From NCBI RefSeq assembly GCF_021018895.1, contig NC_079380.1:7427736-7491735 (forward strand): a DNA stretch of 64,000 nucleotides, given 5' to 3'. The notes beneath the pieces are model-generated. The model was not told the origin of the DNA. It did not search any database and saw only the letters and a list, made by a program, of their open reading frames with translations. Made by a program: the position numbers and the translations under genes. Numbering within the stretch: the first letter of the stretch is position 1; each line of letters starts with the position of its first letter. Origin of the DNA: Seriola aureovittata (taxonomy: Eukaryota; Chordata; Actinopteri; Carangiformes; Carangidae). Below, piece after piece: positions 12,180 through 25,800 of this stretch.

Positions 12180-13750
12180 TTGTGTTTTTGTATTTGATTC
12201 ACATTACAGGAAGACAGTGCATATCCCATCTTTTATTATGATCATAATGTGCAGTATATGTCATAAGGAAAGTCTTTACTGCCTAGACACATGACTCATA
12301 ACCTTAAATCATATTTTGGTTTTCAGTTTTGTTTTTTTTGTTTTTTTTTATGCACGTGTTTTAGTATTTCCACTTGGTGATTGGTAGTTATTCACCTCTA
12401 GATTTCCATGGAGATGATGAATGTTGTTTATCCACAATACTAAGGGCTGTGCCCCTTTCTGTAGTCTTGTGGAAACTTGTCCTCAGACTCCATAACAACC
12501 AGTTGGCTAGCATTGTTTTGTATGAGTAAGATGAAGTATATGGGAGTTCCCTTACAAAATAACTTGAAATTACTCCAGTCTGCTGGGGTGTCCCCATTTC
12601 TGTGGTTTTCCATAGCGATCCTCATAACATTTACATGCCTGCTAGTATGAAAATGAAAGTCTCCCAAACAAAACCTCTAATTCTCTCAGCAAACAAAACA
12701 AAACAATCTGAAACTGTGGACTTTTGTTACAGTGAAAATATTACTGATTAGGCTGCTAACATAGTTTTACAGCATAGTATTGTCGAACACTACATAATAT
12801 GATAGATTAGATATGTTTGGTCTGACTCACTATATGATATAACATTTGTGAGCATGCAGGGCTCGTAGTGTATCTAATGGAAGGTGTGTGTGTGTGTGTG
12901 CTGTACACCAGAGGAGTGAGGTAATTTTGGCCAGTCGTCACTGGGGGACACACCTTTAAAGACCTGTTTGAGGGTTGACACTTGGGTTTAGGGTTAAAGT
13001 CAGAATTAGGTTAGAGTTAGGGTAAGGCTTGAGGTTAAAAGTGTAGTTGTGATGGTTCAAGAGGTTAGAGAATGCATTATAATGTCGTCACAACGATATG
13101 AGTGCAAAAGTGTGTGTGTTTGGTTGTTTGTGTGCGGGTGTGGATCTGTTAAACAGATGTGTTTTGGTGGATCACCACATCCCTCAGAAATGTCTATAAA
13201 ACGCTTGTAATTAAAGAGGACTGTGCCATCTACTGGTGCAACAAAAACACACCACAAGCGAAATATTTTATTTTACTCATAGGTGTTTTTATCATTAGAT
13301 TGTACTAATTTACCCCTAGTCATTTTTAACTCGGGAAATATCTTGTTTTAAGAAACTACTTTGTAACTCCTCAGTAAAAAAACGTAATAAAGTACGTAAG
13401 TAAAGAGTGCTTTACAGATTAATATTTTGATGACCAAATAAATAATAAATGTGTGTGACTGTGATCAAATTAAGTTGGATTGTATTTAAAGTAATATCGA
13501 GAAACAGTATCCTTTGAGTGTACAATGCCATGTTTTCCTGCTGTGGAAGGGAGGCTCCTGTGCAGATGCGTGCGTGTCCCCGACAACTCTGACGGGAACA
13601 CGCACGTAGCTGTCAGTAGGAAATGCAGGCGGTTGGTGCTGGATGTACCCCTGCCGCTGTGCTTGGATAAATTAAACAAAGAAAGTCCCTTCTGTTACAG
13701 AATGAAAACTGTTACTTAGACGATTGCTTGAATTTGGTGGTCGCAGCGAC
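12180..13750. other. Intergenic region between hsd3b7 and tbc1d10b
   Basis: No convincing exon on either strand. A short GT tract (about 12885-12900) precedes a dispersed teleost repeat with telomere-like TTAGGG-type runs (about 12940-13130). Small open frames around 12440-12670 and 13470-13720 have no recognisable product. Confidence 0.6.
12940..13130 (+). repeat. Dispersed repeat with degenerate TTAGGG-like runs
   Basis: Contains 'ctgggggacacacctttaaa', then loose telomere-like hexamers ('ggtttagggttaaagt', 'gttagagttagggtaagg'), then 'gagaatgcattataatgtcg' and a GT-rich tail. I recall this arrangement as a common fish interspersed repeat rather than an interstitial telomere. Class unknown. 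Confidence 0.45.
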
Positions 13751-13779
13751 TCCGCATGTCTAACCGAGGTAACGGAGAC

Positions 13780-14077
13780 ATCCAGCTAGCTGGCTAGGCT
13801 AACAGAAACAGAACACTATCAGCGCTAATGCTTATAGTAACATCAGGCTAAAATAAGCTAACTTAGCTAGCTGGTAACTTAGCTAGCTAGCTCGCCGATA
13901 GCAGGACTTTTGCTCTTCCAGATCCTCACACCGTTCAGCGGCTCCTGCCCCGTCTCGCTCTTTCGTGTTTCAGTTTCACGGAGGAGGTTGCGGAACCGGA
14001 GCTGTGGCGGGGCGACGTGTGGACAGGAACCCCCTGGCTACCCAGGCGGACGATTCACAGTGACACGCCGGTCTTGG
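13780..14077 (+). promoter_or_regulatory. tbc1d10b: Probable tbc1d10b promoter and non-coding first exon
   Basis: A GC-rich, CpG-containing island in AT-rich surroundings. It is preceded by repeated AGCTAGC motifs (13789-13892) and ends in a donor-like GTGAGT at 14078. The next acceptor before the coding start is at about 15170 (TTTCTAAAG). This fits a CpG-type housekeeping promoter with an untranslated first exon ending at 14077. The transcription start cannot be read from sequence. The intervening intron (14078-15170) holds nothing recognisable. Confidence 0.5.
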
Positions 14078-15192
14078 GTGAGTTAAGAAAGCGGAGTTGA
14101 AGTTGTAGTTGACCGGGGCAGCGGGGTGGACAAGGCCGTGGACGCTGCTCGGCCGGGGCCTGGCAGACAGGGAGGGTGTTGACTATTAGCTATTAGTAAA
14201 CCATTTCTCCTGTTTGCTGAATAGGGAAGTTAAGACGCTTCGAGAGAGGCCTCTAAAGAGGCTGTGACAACAAAGTGGCCGGTGTTATTAGCGTTAGCAT
14301 ATAACCGGTAGCTGTCTGAAAGCACCACTACAGACATTAACCTGCTTTATCAGCAAAATACTGGATCACCATGGTTTTCCGGGGCGCTTTGTTTATAACG
14401 TTAAATGCCAGTGCACTGGTCCAGCTCTAAAAGAAACTATTAATGCAGTTCTGTCACTCTGGCTAGCTCGCTGTTAAAGTATTAATGAGGTAAAGCGAAA
14501 AATTTTAGTTGTTGGTGTAAGCTTTTTGATTTTTTTAGTGTGATATCTGCTGAAAGTTGAGTGCTTTTCTATATTAAACTTGCAAAATTACACATTTACC
14601 ATCGTAAAGTCATTTTACTGCACGTTATAGTCTTCTGTCTGTGTGTGGCAAAAAGGGAAATGTAGCTTTACACAGTTATTGTTGTCAATAGTTTTATCAT
14701 TGTTTGCAGAATCAATGTATCAAAGTGCCACATTTGACAGTACAAATAAAAACAACTGTAGAAGGGTTTGGAGATGAGAAGAACTGCATATTTGTGTGTG
14801 TATGTCTGCACACGGCATCCCAGAAATTTCCATAATGTCAAAATATAGTTCACTTTTTCAGCTGCTTCTCCAATCCAATTCTCTCATTCAATTTTAAGAA
14901 GAGGAACTCTGTGCTAATGCTGCATAGAAAATGGTTAGAATTCTGTTTTTCATAAACACTTCACTCCACATTTGTGTTTAGTGTTGACATTTAGCAGGGT
15001 CATGACTTGTTGTTGAGATGATTTGTATTTCCATCCGCCCCAAAAATGATGAAGAGATTGTTAATGATCCAAACGGCTAATGGTTTTGTTTATTACTACA
15101 GTTATGACTGAATGAATAACTGCCTTTAGGATAGAGAAAACTCACCTCTGTCATTTTTGCTCTATTTCTAAAGGAGAGATCAGAGTGGAACC

Positions 15193-18100
15193 ATGGCCGA
15201 ACTCTCCACCTTATCCCCATCACCACCTGCACTAGGTGATCCTCATGCAGCTCCCTCCATCCCTCCGTCCTCATCAGCGCTCCCTGCTCCCAACAGCCCT
15301 GCTCTAGAGTCTTTACCCAAGTCTGCCCTCTATAATGACAAAGCTTTGACTGGAAACGCTTCTGCAGCACGGTCAGGGGGTTCACCCTTGACTCCCCATC
15401 CACCCTTGAGTCCTCCTAAAATCACTGCTGAGACCCCCCTCCCATTATTGGTACATGAAGCTACTCCACAGAGAGGGGAATCGACAGGGAAGGATGTAGA
15501 AACTGGAGCTGTTACTAAGCTGGAGACAATGTCCATTGGCCCAGCTGCTGCAGAGCTCCTGAATACTGAAACAGAGATCCCCTCAAGTGAGCCATCGGCT
15601 CAGAGTGAAGTGCAGCAGGCATCCCCTTCTCCTGATCTCAATCCTGGTCCTAATCTTTACCCCAATGTACGTGTTACCCACAACCCAAATCCTGTCATGG
15701 ATGGTGGTCAGTTTACAGCAGGCCAACCCCAAGCCAGTGCAGGTTCCGATCCCACACCTGCTCCTCCAGCATCCACTGATACGGCAGCATCAGCTACAGA
15801 TGAAGAGGAGAAACCTCAGCCACTTCAACAAGCACAAAACCCTCAAAGTCAGCCTCCCCCTCTGTCCCCAAAGCCTGGCGCTCCCAACGAACCAGGGAAA
15901 GCAGAACTGCCCAGCACCCCCACCAGAGCCGAACACCCGAGCCCTACTGTCCCACTGATCCATGAGCCGGCCTGTGCCCTCCCGCTGCACAACCCCAACC
16001 CCCGTCCGGCCCCAGATACCCTCAGCTACCTGGAGTCAGCCAGCCTTATGTCAGGGACATTGGAGTCTCTGTCTGGGCTTGGAGAGGATGGGAGCTCTAT
16101 TGGCTCAGACTCGGAGATCAACGGCCTGACTGTCAGACGCACTGATAAATATGGCTTCCTAGGTGGGAGTCAGTACAGTGAAGGCTGGTAAGCATTAGGA
16201 CATTAACTTCTCATTCACACTCCTCACCAATACACAGAATATTGATTGTGTCTACTGTTTGATTTCATTATGTTTAACAGCTAAGACCAAGATATTCTGA
16301 CATTAGAGACACATATTCAGCATAGCTGTATGATGGAAGGAAAGAAGAGAAGTTTCTATGCAGACAGGTCACTGTTTGTAACATTATACAACATTAGATC
16401 ATGTCATGACCAGAGAATTGGTTTACACAGATGAATGTAAATCCTGCCTGACTATCTTCCTTTTAGTCGGCCAATTCGCCTTCCCTGAACATCTTATTCA
16501 CTCTTTCATCCATCTGCCCCAAAGATATCTGTATGTCTTCTTGGTCTCACCCTCTCTTTCCCGTCTTCCTCTCCTCCTCAGCAACTCTAAACATATCTGT
16601 CTGTCCTTTATCTCTCCTTGATCTGACTCAGATAATGCTGAGAGCGTTTTTTGTGACTCAATATGTACTGACTGTGTGTCTTGGTGGTATCACCTCTCAC
16701 ACCCATCTGCTCGTTTCCTGTCTTTTTTTTTTGCTTCAGATTTGCTTCTACTTTTCTGACAAGCTAATTGCTCTCCCACTGTTGAATAATTGAAATTTTA
16801 TTGATCAGTTGTGGCACTGGCAGTGCATTCTGGTCAATGCGAAGGATGTTCTGTGTCTGAGCGATTCAGCGCTATGTTTTGCAAATGAATGAAAGAGAGA
16901 GAGTGAGGTAATCCACTTGATTCATTATTGATATATTCTTTAAACACATCACAGTGCTATATTTAGGAAGATGAAAAGAAGAAGACTACTTCCAAGTTCT
17001 GTCAGCAATGGTGTAATTTTATATTACTCATTATTACAGTGACAAGGAAGTTCGAGTTGAAGTTGCCAGACAGAGGGAGATGAAATGGATTGATATGTTC
17101 AACAACTGGGATAAATGGGTAAAACATCGCTTCCAGAAGGTATGCACGGCAGCCATTCAGATATTTGTTGTTGTTGGATTTATACTTAATTAGAGATTAG
17201 AAGTACAAATGAATGGCAGTGTTTCAATGTGTTTTAGATGTACTTGGATTATACTTTTACACTTGACATCATGTTATAGCCAATGCCCTGTGTATCTGTT
17301 TGTTCGTTATAGGTGAAGCTGCGCTGCAGGAAGGGCATTCCATCTTCTCTCAGAGCCAAAGCCTGGCAGCTGCTGTCCAATAGCCAAGACCTCCTAGAAG
17401 CCAACAGAGGGAAATTCGAGGTATCAGTGTGACCATATTATCTTTTCTTTTTTTTATTTACATTTTTAAATTAAAGAGGCTGAATTGTTAAACAATAAAC
17501 AACGTTTAGGATGCAGTCATCAATTCAAACAGAGAAATACACAGGTACAGGTCAGTATGTGAGGATTCAGGCAAAGTTGCCTTCTGGTATTTAAGAAAAT
17601 AGGAGAAACAAGGAAGAATGTAACAATTAGAGTAACAATCCCATTACACCCAATACTTTTCACCCATGTCTTTCTGTAGACGATGGGAATAAGTCCCCTC
17701 AATATGGAGCATAAATGGTCGACAGTGTCTCTTAGAAGCCACTATTTAGAAATATTCTTAATACTTGCAGCCACGAGGATCTTCAGGATCTTTAAGACCT
17801 TAAGACACATCTCCAACTGTTACCATATTGTCAACAACACTAATGTCAAAAAACCACAAAGAGCAGAGAGATATGTTTTTTAAATTTTCATAGTCTTGAA
17901 AATACTTTTAAAGCCAGTTCACCACAAATGCACTGACATGTAAATATGAAAATTTAGTGTGTTTTTTTTTTTTTTTTTTCTCTCTAAAAATCTGCTCTCT
18001 AAATTCTTTACCCTCTCTCTCTCTCCATATAAACTTGGTTGTTGCTGGTTTGAGAATATTTAAGGGTTGTGAAGAAGCTACAGTAGTCTGATTGAGTAAC

Positions 18101-18601
18101 TGGCTCAAAGTAGGGACCATTGTAAAGGGACGTGGTGGCTGAGTAGGGCAATTTGAGCTCCAGGGGTGCTAAAGGGGCGCAGGCGCAGACCTAGCGAGCT
18201 GTAAGCCTCTTATCAGAACCGGTAATCCTGCTTGTCAGAGCTCTGCCCCCATGTCAACACTGGAGGGGGGTCTGGCCTCAGCTGGGTCTGGGTCCAAGCA
18301 CTCAGCTTAGTATTGTTTATGTTGTCTGAGGAAGAATTTCTGTTCTACCTTCTCATTTTTATTTCATTGTTCCATCTCTCCAATGTGGTTTCATGCAGGA
18401 CTTTGCAATCCAATCCACTTTAATGGCTAATTTAGAAAATGAGTTACTGAGAATTTATCTGAAACTTGTCTCTTATTTTTCCACTGAAGGAGCTGGAGAG
18501 AGAGCAGGGAGAGGCTAAATGGCTGGACATTATAGAGAAGGATCTTCACAGACAGTTTCCCTTCCATGAGATGTTTGCTGCTCGTGGTGGCCACGGGTAA
18601 A

Positions 18602-18665
<64 letters not shown>

Positions 18666-21600
18666 CAGTCTATTTTACATAAAAAATAAACAGACGTTTC
18701 TCACAAAAGTAACATCTGCACATGAATACAAGCCACTAGTCAAATATTACTAGCAGACAATGTTTTGATCTTGGACAGATCTTTATCAATTCAATGTCTG
18801 TCTGTAAATCACAGTATGTATAAAAATATAATAGTATATATATTTTTAATTGGTTAAGTGATTGCGATAAAGCATCAAGATTTTTAAGTGTTTTTAGTGG
18901 CATTTGTTTGCAGTAGACTGGACTTTTTTTTTCACTCAGATTTCTGTGAGTTTGATTTCCATTCATGAGTCAAAGGAAGGTGCATGAACTGGTTAAGGGT
19001 TTTAGTCGATTTTGCCACTGGATAATTCTGGAGTTTGTTCTTGCAGGCAACAGGATCTGTACCGGATCCTGAAAGCCTACACCATCTACCGGCCTGATGA
19101 GGGATACTGCCAGGCTCAGGCTCCCGTGGCTGCAGTGCTGCTCATGCATATGCCTGCTGAGGTGAGGGGCTGAGCTGGTGGGGGACAGATTCTCACTGGG
19201 TCTATCTAATCTATCTAGTGATGTATCAGTATTACTAAGGTAATAATTACTGACTGATAACTATTCAAAGCTTTGTAAATACTTGGCCCGATATTGAGTT
19301 GTGGTGAAATTCTGTTACCACCTATGGACTAGAATGAAGAGAGAAAGACATTAAGCACCTTATAGTTTACTTAACACCTGAACACGCATCACACAAGACT
19401 GTAAAATAGGTCAGACACCCACGTAAGATTGTACATGAGACAAGGATTTCCAACTTGAAGATGACACATCTCTGAGATGCATATTACAAGCTCCAGTTTA
19501 AAAACATTTGCATAGAAATGATGTATGTTTTGTGTTTATCCCTCCTCACCTGAAAAAGAGAGTCCTGCACGAGAAAAAAGAGAGTGGGCGAGTGTAAGAA
19601 AGTGAAACAAAACTGAAAATGAACTTTATTCGGTTCTTATTTCATCTATGTTACTTTCTAAATTAAAAATAGTAGCAGATAGTCAACAGCAGTCTGGTGA
19701 CACTGCTGACACTCCAGTGACCAGACTGTTACAGCTGAATGATACTCAAGTAGCAGTGTGTTAATTTTAATGACATATAAATACAGTTGCTGTAGTTTAT
19801 GTCTTAAATTAAGTCTGCTTTTATCTACTGAAAGTGTTTCAAAGTTTCACTTGCATTGGTTTTCCGTTTAACAAGACAGGGCATATATTACTTTCTTATG
19901 ATAATGAAGTAGCTATGTCAATCAGCTTAAGAGGCTTAGTATTAATAAAATACTGATTAAATAATAATAAGAGCGTGGCTTGTCAAACTATTTTATTGTG
20001 TTGAGAAAATAGACGCTAAGAGAGTAGCTGATGGTGAAATGATTTGGGGATCACATGTTTATATGATTCAGTCCAGTTGATTTTATTGGTCTTTCTTATA
20101 CCACATTGTTCATCTTAATGTTTAATGCTTCAGCTCTAAATAGACAACCCGCAAAGTTGAAAGGTCACTACATCACAATACAACCAGGGCATCAGTTGCT
20201 CACAACAAACACAGGAAGAAGGAAGAGTGAGGAGATTTACTCAATGATTAATGTGCATATTGTTCTATTTTTAAAAGAGCCTCAAAAAGAAGCAGGAAAT
20301 AAAAGCGGGACTGTGCATCATCCTACTGCTTTCTGGTAACATTAAAGGAAGAGTGAGTAATAACTGGAGAAGGACTGTTGATATCTCAACTCAACAGCAA
20401 AACAAATACACCCCAGCGTCAAGACAATGACACAGTGTTAGAATCCATAGCATCTTATACATCATGGATGCTCTTTCTCTTAGGTGAAGCAAAACAAACC
20501 TTATAATAAAAAACATCATCAAACAACCTCATGCATACTAACATCCAAAACACAACCCAGTAAAAAACTAGTGAGAGTTAGTTGTTTAGATTGTTTTTAC
20601 AAAACTGTGGTGACAGAAGAGAGGACTGTAGTTTTGTAGCTAATGTTAACGCAGCTCGTCGCCAATGTCACGCCGGTGTCACGCCGCCACTGGTAGACAT
20701 GTCTTCCATGCACTCGAAAATGCAGCTGGTCTCTCTGCCGGTCTCTTGCCTGCAGTCCCCATCAATCCTATTTAAAACTCAACATGGTCTGGCAGTGACG
20801 GAAGGGTAGACTGCTCCTCCTCCTTCCCCATGTAATCCTTAAATTGGCACTACCCGTTAGCGTGTGTCAGATTCATCATCTCCCACTGCCCCCTTTACCC
20901 CCATCTCCCCTCTTCCCTTGTCTTGTGCATGACCACAAATGCCCCCTGTCGCTGATTGGCTCGAATAGTGTTGTGTGTCACTTCCCATTTACAGAGCCAG
21001 GGCTGTGCAGGAACACCCAAAAAAAAATTTTCAACAAAGATATTCACTAAATTTGACAATAAGCGTATCGGATCAGAATCGCTTACTCCATCTTTAAACA
21101 TTTGCAGTTGTTTGCAAATCTAAACTGCTTTTGCTTCTCTTTCACAGCAAGCTTTTTGGTGCCTCGTCCAGATATGCGAGAAGTTTCTCCCTGGCTACTA
21201 CAGCGCTGGGCTGGTGAGTGACTGAACGAACTCCTACCTGTCTTTGTCAGAGCTTCATGTCAGTTTTTTCAGCTTTTTCATTTCTGTCTTTCAGGAAGCG
21301 ATCCAGCTGGATGGCGAGATCTTCTTCTCCCTGTTGCGGCGCACGTGTCCAATGGCATACCGTCACCTTAAGAAGTTCAAGATTGACCCGATTCTCTACA
21401 TGACTGAGTGGTTCATGTGTATCTTCTCGCGCACCTTACCATGGGCCTCTGTACTGCGTGTATGGGACATGTTCTTCTGTGAAGGTATCCTTCATATCCA
21501 CACGCTTCATAGCCATCTCTCAATCTCTCTCATTTGTGAGTTTTCTCTGTCTCAAAATGTTTATATTTGTTTGAGAATGTAAGTCTCTGGTTGCAGGAGT

Positions 21601-22828
21601 GAAAATAGTGTTTCGTGTGGGCCTGGTGCTACTGAAACAAATGCTTGGCTCTGTGGATAAACTTAGAGAACTTCAGGGCATGTATGAAACCATGGAGCGT
21701 CTGAGAAACATTTCACCTGACACTATCAGAGAGGACATATTGGTACAGGAGGTGGGTATTTCTTTCTCAGACATGCACACAAGTAAAATCTGCTTCTGTT
21801 TTTACTCAGAGACACGAGTTATGAGTCACTTTGTCCCGTAGTGCCCGATCTAGTAATCCTCACTTCCTCTGTCTGTCTCACCCTTGTCTGATGTCGTCCA
21901 GATTATTACGCTCCCAGTGACAGAGGCGCTCATAGAGAGGGAGTGCAGCATCCAAGTGAGGAAGTGGAGGGAGTCCAGAGGTGAGCTGACACATCAGCCG
22001 GGCCGCCGGCTCCATGGTACGAGAGCCATCTATGAGTACAAACGACGCGCTGCCGCCATCAGCTCCGGCGGCAGCTTCTCCTTCCTGGGAAGCCCGATCC
22101 CTCCCCCGGGACCACTCAGGGCCTCTTCCAGCCTCCTGTCACTCCCTGGCTTCCGCAAGTCTAAGGTTCCTTTCCACTCCCACACCAAGAAGGGCTCCTT
22201 CTCAGGGCCGTCAGGAATGGAGAGCCTGCCGCTTCAGTCGTCACCTGCAGTAACATCAAGCCCGGGCCGAGGCCCCAGCCATAAGCCCCCCATTCCCCCA
22301 GGGGCAGGGCAGAGGTCACCAGCACCTCATGTTCAGAGCCCCTTGGTGGGGAGTGCGGCCGGCTTATCACGCGGGCCCGCTCCGCCCTCAGAAGGCACTT
22401 CAGCACAGGGACAGCCTGCAGCTTCAGCCCCAGTGCAAAACACACCACCACCCAGCGCTCTATCCCCCTCACCCAAAATCGTCTCTGAGCAAATTACTCC
22501 AACGATCCCCTCTCCTACTGCAAACAACGCCCCTCTGCCCCCATGTCCAGATTCAAAGAAAGAAGCGGTGCCAGCGGCTGATGCCACAACTGGAGAGGAA
22601 GAAGGAAAGAAGAAGAAGAAAAGCAGAGAAGACAAGAAGAAGGAAAAGGAAGATGAGAAGAAAAAACTGAAGGAAAAGAAGGAAAAGGAAAAGGCTGAGA
22701 AAGAGAGGCTGAAGAGGGAGAAAGAGAAGCTAGAAAAAGAGAAGAAGAAAGGGGGTAAGAAAAAGGACAAAGGGGGAGGAGAGGCTGAAGACAAAAATGG
22801 AGCTGCAGCAGCGAGAGATTCGGCCTAG
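15193..22828 (+). CDS. tbc1d10b: TBC1 domain family member 10B (Rab GTPase-activating protein), nine coding exons
   Basis: Coding exons are 15193-16187, 17040-17139, 17313-17420, 18490-18596, 19047-19161, 21148-21213, 21295-21484, 21597-21751 and 21902-22828, with consistent phase and 920 residues (human protein about 808). The first exon encodes a proline/serine-rich disordered N-terminus of about 330 residues ending in [11 protein letters not shown], a TBC1D10 hallmark. The TBC domain starts near residue 372 ([11 protein letters not shown]). It has the catalytic arginine motif IxxDxxR (IEKDLHR, Arg422) and glutamine finger YCQ (457-459), so it should be active. The C-terminus is a lysine/glutamate-rich charged helix, as in the human protein. 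Family members act on Rab35, Rab27A and related GTPases in membrane traffic. ATG context CCATGG is good. mylpf follows tail to tail. Confidence 0.95.
18129..18148 (+). repeat. Possible tRNA-Ser-like SINE head (weak)
   Basis: The segment gacgtggtggctgagtaggg resembles the 5' end and A-box of a serine tRNA. It opens a locally GC-rich stretch (about 18125-18300) inside an AT-rich intron. I see no convincing B-box or clover-leaf, so a decayed tRNA-derived SINE is only a suggestion. Confidence 0.2.
18602..18662 (+). repeat. (CA)n microsatellite
   Basis: About 28 consecutive CA dinucleotides in tbc1d10b intron 4. The tract begins within about ten bases of the exon 4 donor at 18597. Confidence 0.97.
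19162..21147 (+). other. tbc1d10b intron 5
   Basis: The longest intron between coding exons of the gene, mostly AT-rich. A more GC-rich segment at about 20640-20990 contains short open frames without recognisable similarity. The other introns (16188-17039, 17421-18489, 18597-19046) also hold no recognisable gene. Confidence 0.6.
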
Positions 22829-25800
22829 TTTTCCACCCCATCATTCCAGGATAATGAAAAGGGACGCTGAACAAAAAAAGAGGTCAGGGGAACAAAAGAC
22901 CCCCAGAAACAGAGAGTGATTAATATAAAAAAATGGGATGGCTTTCTGTATAATGCATCATTTCAAAGACTTAATGTAGTCCCAGGACTATGGTGGAGAA
23001 AACTGGATCATGGTTTTAATAGCACCTCGGGGAGCTTTTTGCCCCTCGCTCTATGCTTTCTTTTTCACCAAGTTTTATTAAGATGGGACAAATTTCCTTT
23101 TTCAACTGGAGCACAGGCTGTGAATCTGAATAATTTTTCAGAGGTCATTCACAGTCATTATCTCTTTTAGTTTTTTTTTTTTTTTTTAATTCTTTTTTTT
23201 TCTCTCATTTTTATTATTTTTAATCAGATTGATCGCAGTGGTTAGAGAAACATCGACCCAAGGGATTGTTGAACCGAACGTTGTCAGAAATAGTTACGGT
23301 GCCATAGAGTGTGTAAATAAAAAGTCTACCTAAAGTACATAGGATGTTGTTAGCACTCCACACACCCGTCGGATTATCTGGATGACTGGAAAAAGAAAAA
23401 AGAAAACCCTTGGAAGTCGTCTCGAATGCAGGCACTGAAGACAGAAATGTTAGTAATGTTGTTGAGGATGTATTTATTGTCATGTTAAATGTTGTGAGTG
23501 AGTGTGTGCCTTAGTAGTGATAGTGAAATGTGTTACTGTTCTATGTGTGGCCTCCCGGTTTTCAGTTTCCCTTTGCCTGCTTAGAATCATTGAATCCTTT
23601 CTGTGGTTCTTCCCAAACCTTAACTTTCTCCTGTCATTGGACTAAATCTAACTAGTGACTGACAAAAAGAGGGAGAAAATTAAAAGTACACCCAGACACC
23701 ATGAAGTGGTAGTTATTTTTAATATTTCATTTATGTGTGTGTTTTGTTTTGTTTTTTTGTCTCTTGACAAAACACACAGGGAGATTTTTGTTTTTATTTA
23801 AGGCCCCAATTTCATTTTTTTTTTGTGTCTGAGGTTGATTTTTGCAAAAAAAAAAAAAAAAAAAATGGGCCAACACCCAGCAGTGACCGTACACGAGTCC
23901 TGCAGACCAAATGTCCATCTGTACAAATTAGTATTATTTTGCTTTCAACGAACAAAATCGTATATGCATGTATTTAGCCAAATTTCAATATGGGTAAGAG
24001 CTTAAGTTCGTCAACCCATTAGAATGTGATTTCAACTATCTTAAGTGAATGAAGGATGATTTTTGCACTTGTGATTTTGTCACAAAGCACCACTGAAGTT
24101 GCCCTCTCCGTTAGCATAGTGACGTAGAACACGAGAGTCTCAGCTGGCCGGTTTCACAGTTTGAAAGCTGCGCCTCGAGGACCTATAGGAAGCCACTTGA
24201 CTGGAGGTGCCAGGTGTGCCAATGTAGCATTAACCTCTGATCTTTGACCTTCGGGCTCTGATGTATTTATGTATAAAGTGGTTAATTTAATCAAATATAG
24301 TATATTATGAATTATTATTATTATTATTATTATTTTGGATCTGAGTATTTTTCTATGTGAGTAAGAGACACCTGGCTGACTGGAATGATGGCCGACTACA
24401 CGGTGTAGTTGCAGGGGGATCATTTAAAGTGTTTATTTTTGATTTCTCTTTTTCTTTTGCACGTTAAGTCCTCTGCTTCTACACGAACAAACGCGATGCA
24501 TGTCTGTGCTATTGTTTAAGTTAACTGTCATTGTTGCTTTGGTCAGCTGAGGTTCACGAGTCTCCAGTTTACTGAAGTGCAGTATTAAACCAACTTGAGT
24601 GCAAAAAATGGATCTCTAACAGAACAAACCGTGAGATGAGTGACACAGACAGAACACTTTGGGAGTTGAAGGTCTTAATCGTACTGTATAATATACTAAG
24701 AGGTGATTTTTGAGCTTTGAATAGTTCTTTAATTGAAGATCTTAAGTATGTCTGTCTCACCAGGTTGTGTTGTAACATTCATAATGGCTTATGGACTAAC
24801 TCCCTAACCTATTTACACTCAGTGTCTTGTACTGTAATATATTTATGCATACGTTGAACGGCACTGAACCCCATCAGTATACGATGAATAGTGCCAGGTA
24901 GTTAGCGTAAAACTATTTGATGGCAAAAAACATTGATGCTCTTTAACTGTACTGTTTTCATAGTTAAAGGATTAGAGGGACTTGCGTGTAATTGTAGCCA
25001 ACATGTCCTCCCATAGTCACTGTTTTTCACTTATTTCAAGTCTTTACATGGCTGTCATTGAAATGTATAAATATCACACACTCACTCCCTCCTCTATCTT
25101 GACGCCAGTGCATCTCTACGCACAGATTAGTGTAGTGTTAGTGAGGGAAATCTGAACACATCTATGCAAACCTTCCTCCATCATGACTGATAGTGTGTGG
25201 TGACAGCAGCACTGATTTCTCCTCTGATTGTGATGATCACATGGGTACCATGGGAAAAAATGAATTTTGTGCTTTGGTAGGTTTTTTTTTTTTTTTTTTC
25301 TTCTGAGCACACTTTCAGGCCCGTGGACTACAATACTTTATGAGCAATACGTCCTCGCAGCTCATGTCTTGAAAATAACATCATTTCTCTCATTGTTCAG
25401 AGGTGCTCGAGATGTCGCGATGATCGAATTCATCTCCTGCTAGCTTGTGATTTCCTCCTGTGGAATCGGCACTTAGCTCTGCAATATTGAGGACGAATCA
25501 AGAAATCCACTTCTATCAGGTCCTTTAGTGCATTTCCGCATTGATCCTGAAATCGTCGCTCTTGATTTCAGTTGATTGGGAATGACCCTACTGATGCAAA
25601 CATCGACAAAAGCATTTCAGCTGTTTCTTTTCCTCCCCATGCCGTTAATGTCTGTTGTGTTTTTAAGTTTACATGTCAGTCTCTCTCTGGCGAAAGTGAA
25701 AATAAAAATCATAGCTAATTGAATTCATTCCTTCGGATCTACAACTGATGTATTTAATTGATGATGATAATGACATTTGTGATGAGTAATAAACCATAAT
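22829..25800 (+). other. Probable long tbc1d10b 3' UTR
   Basis: No protein-coding similarity. It includes poly-T and poly-A tracts (23170-23210, 23820-23870, 25280-25300) and an (ATT)n run near 24310-24335. Candidate polyadenylation signals are AATAAA near 23316, at 25701 and near 25788. The full extent of the transcript is inferred. Confidence 0.4.
25701..25706 (+). terminator. Candidate distal polyadenylation signal of tbc1d10b
   Basis: AATAAA about 2.9 kb past the stop codon. It could end a long 3' UTR; a nearer AATAAA around 23316 is an alternative. Confidence 0.3.

Noticed and set aside
12980..13035. Interstitial telomere
   Set aside because: TTAGGG-like hexamers are few and degenerate and lie inside what looks like a common dispersed fish repeat.
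22333..22794. Minus-strand 153-codon open frame rich in Ser and Phe
   Set aside because: It is the antisense of the lysine/glutamate-rich tail of tbc1d10b.
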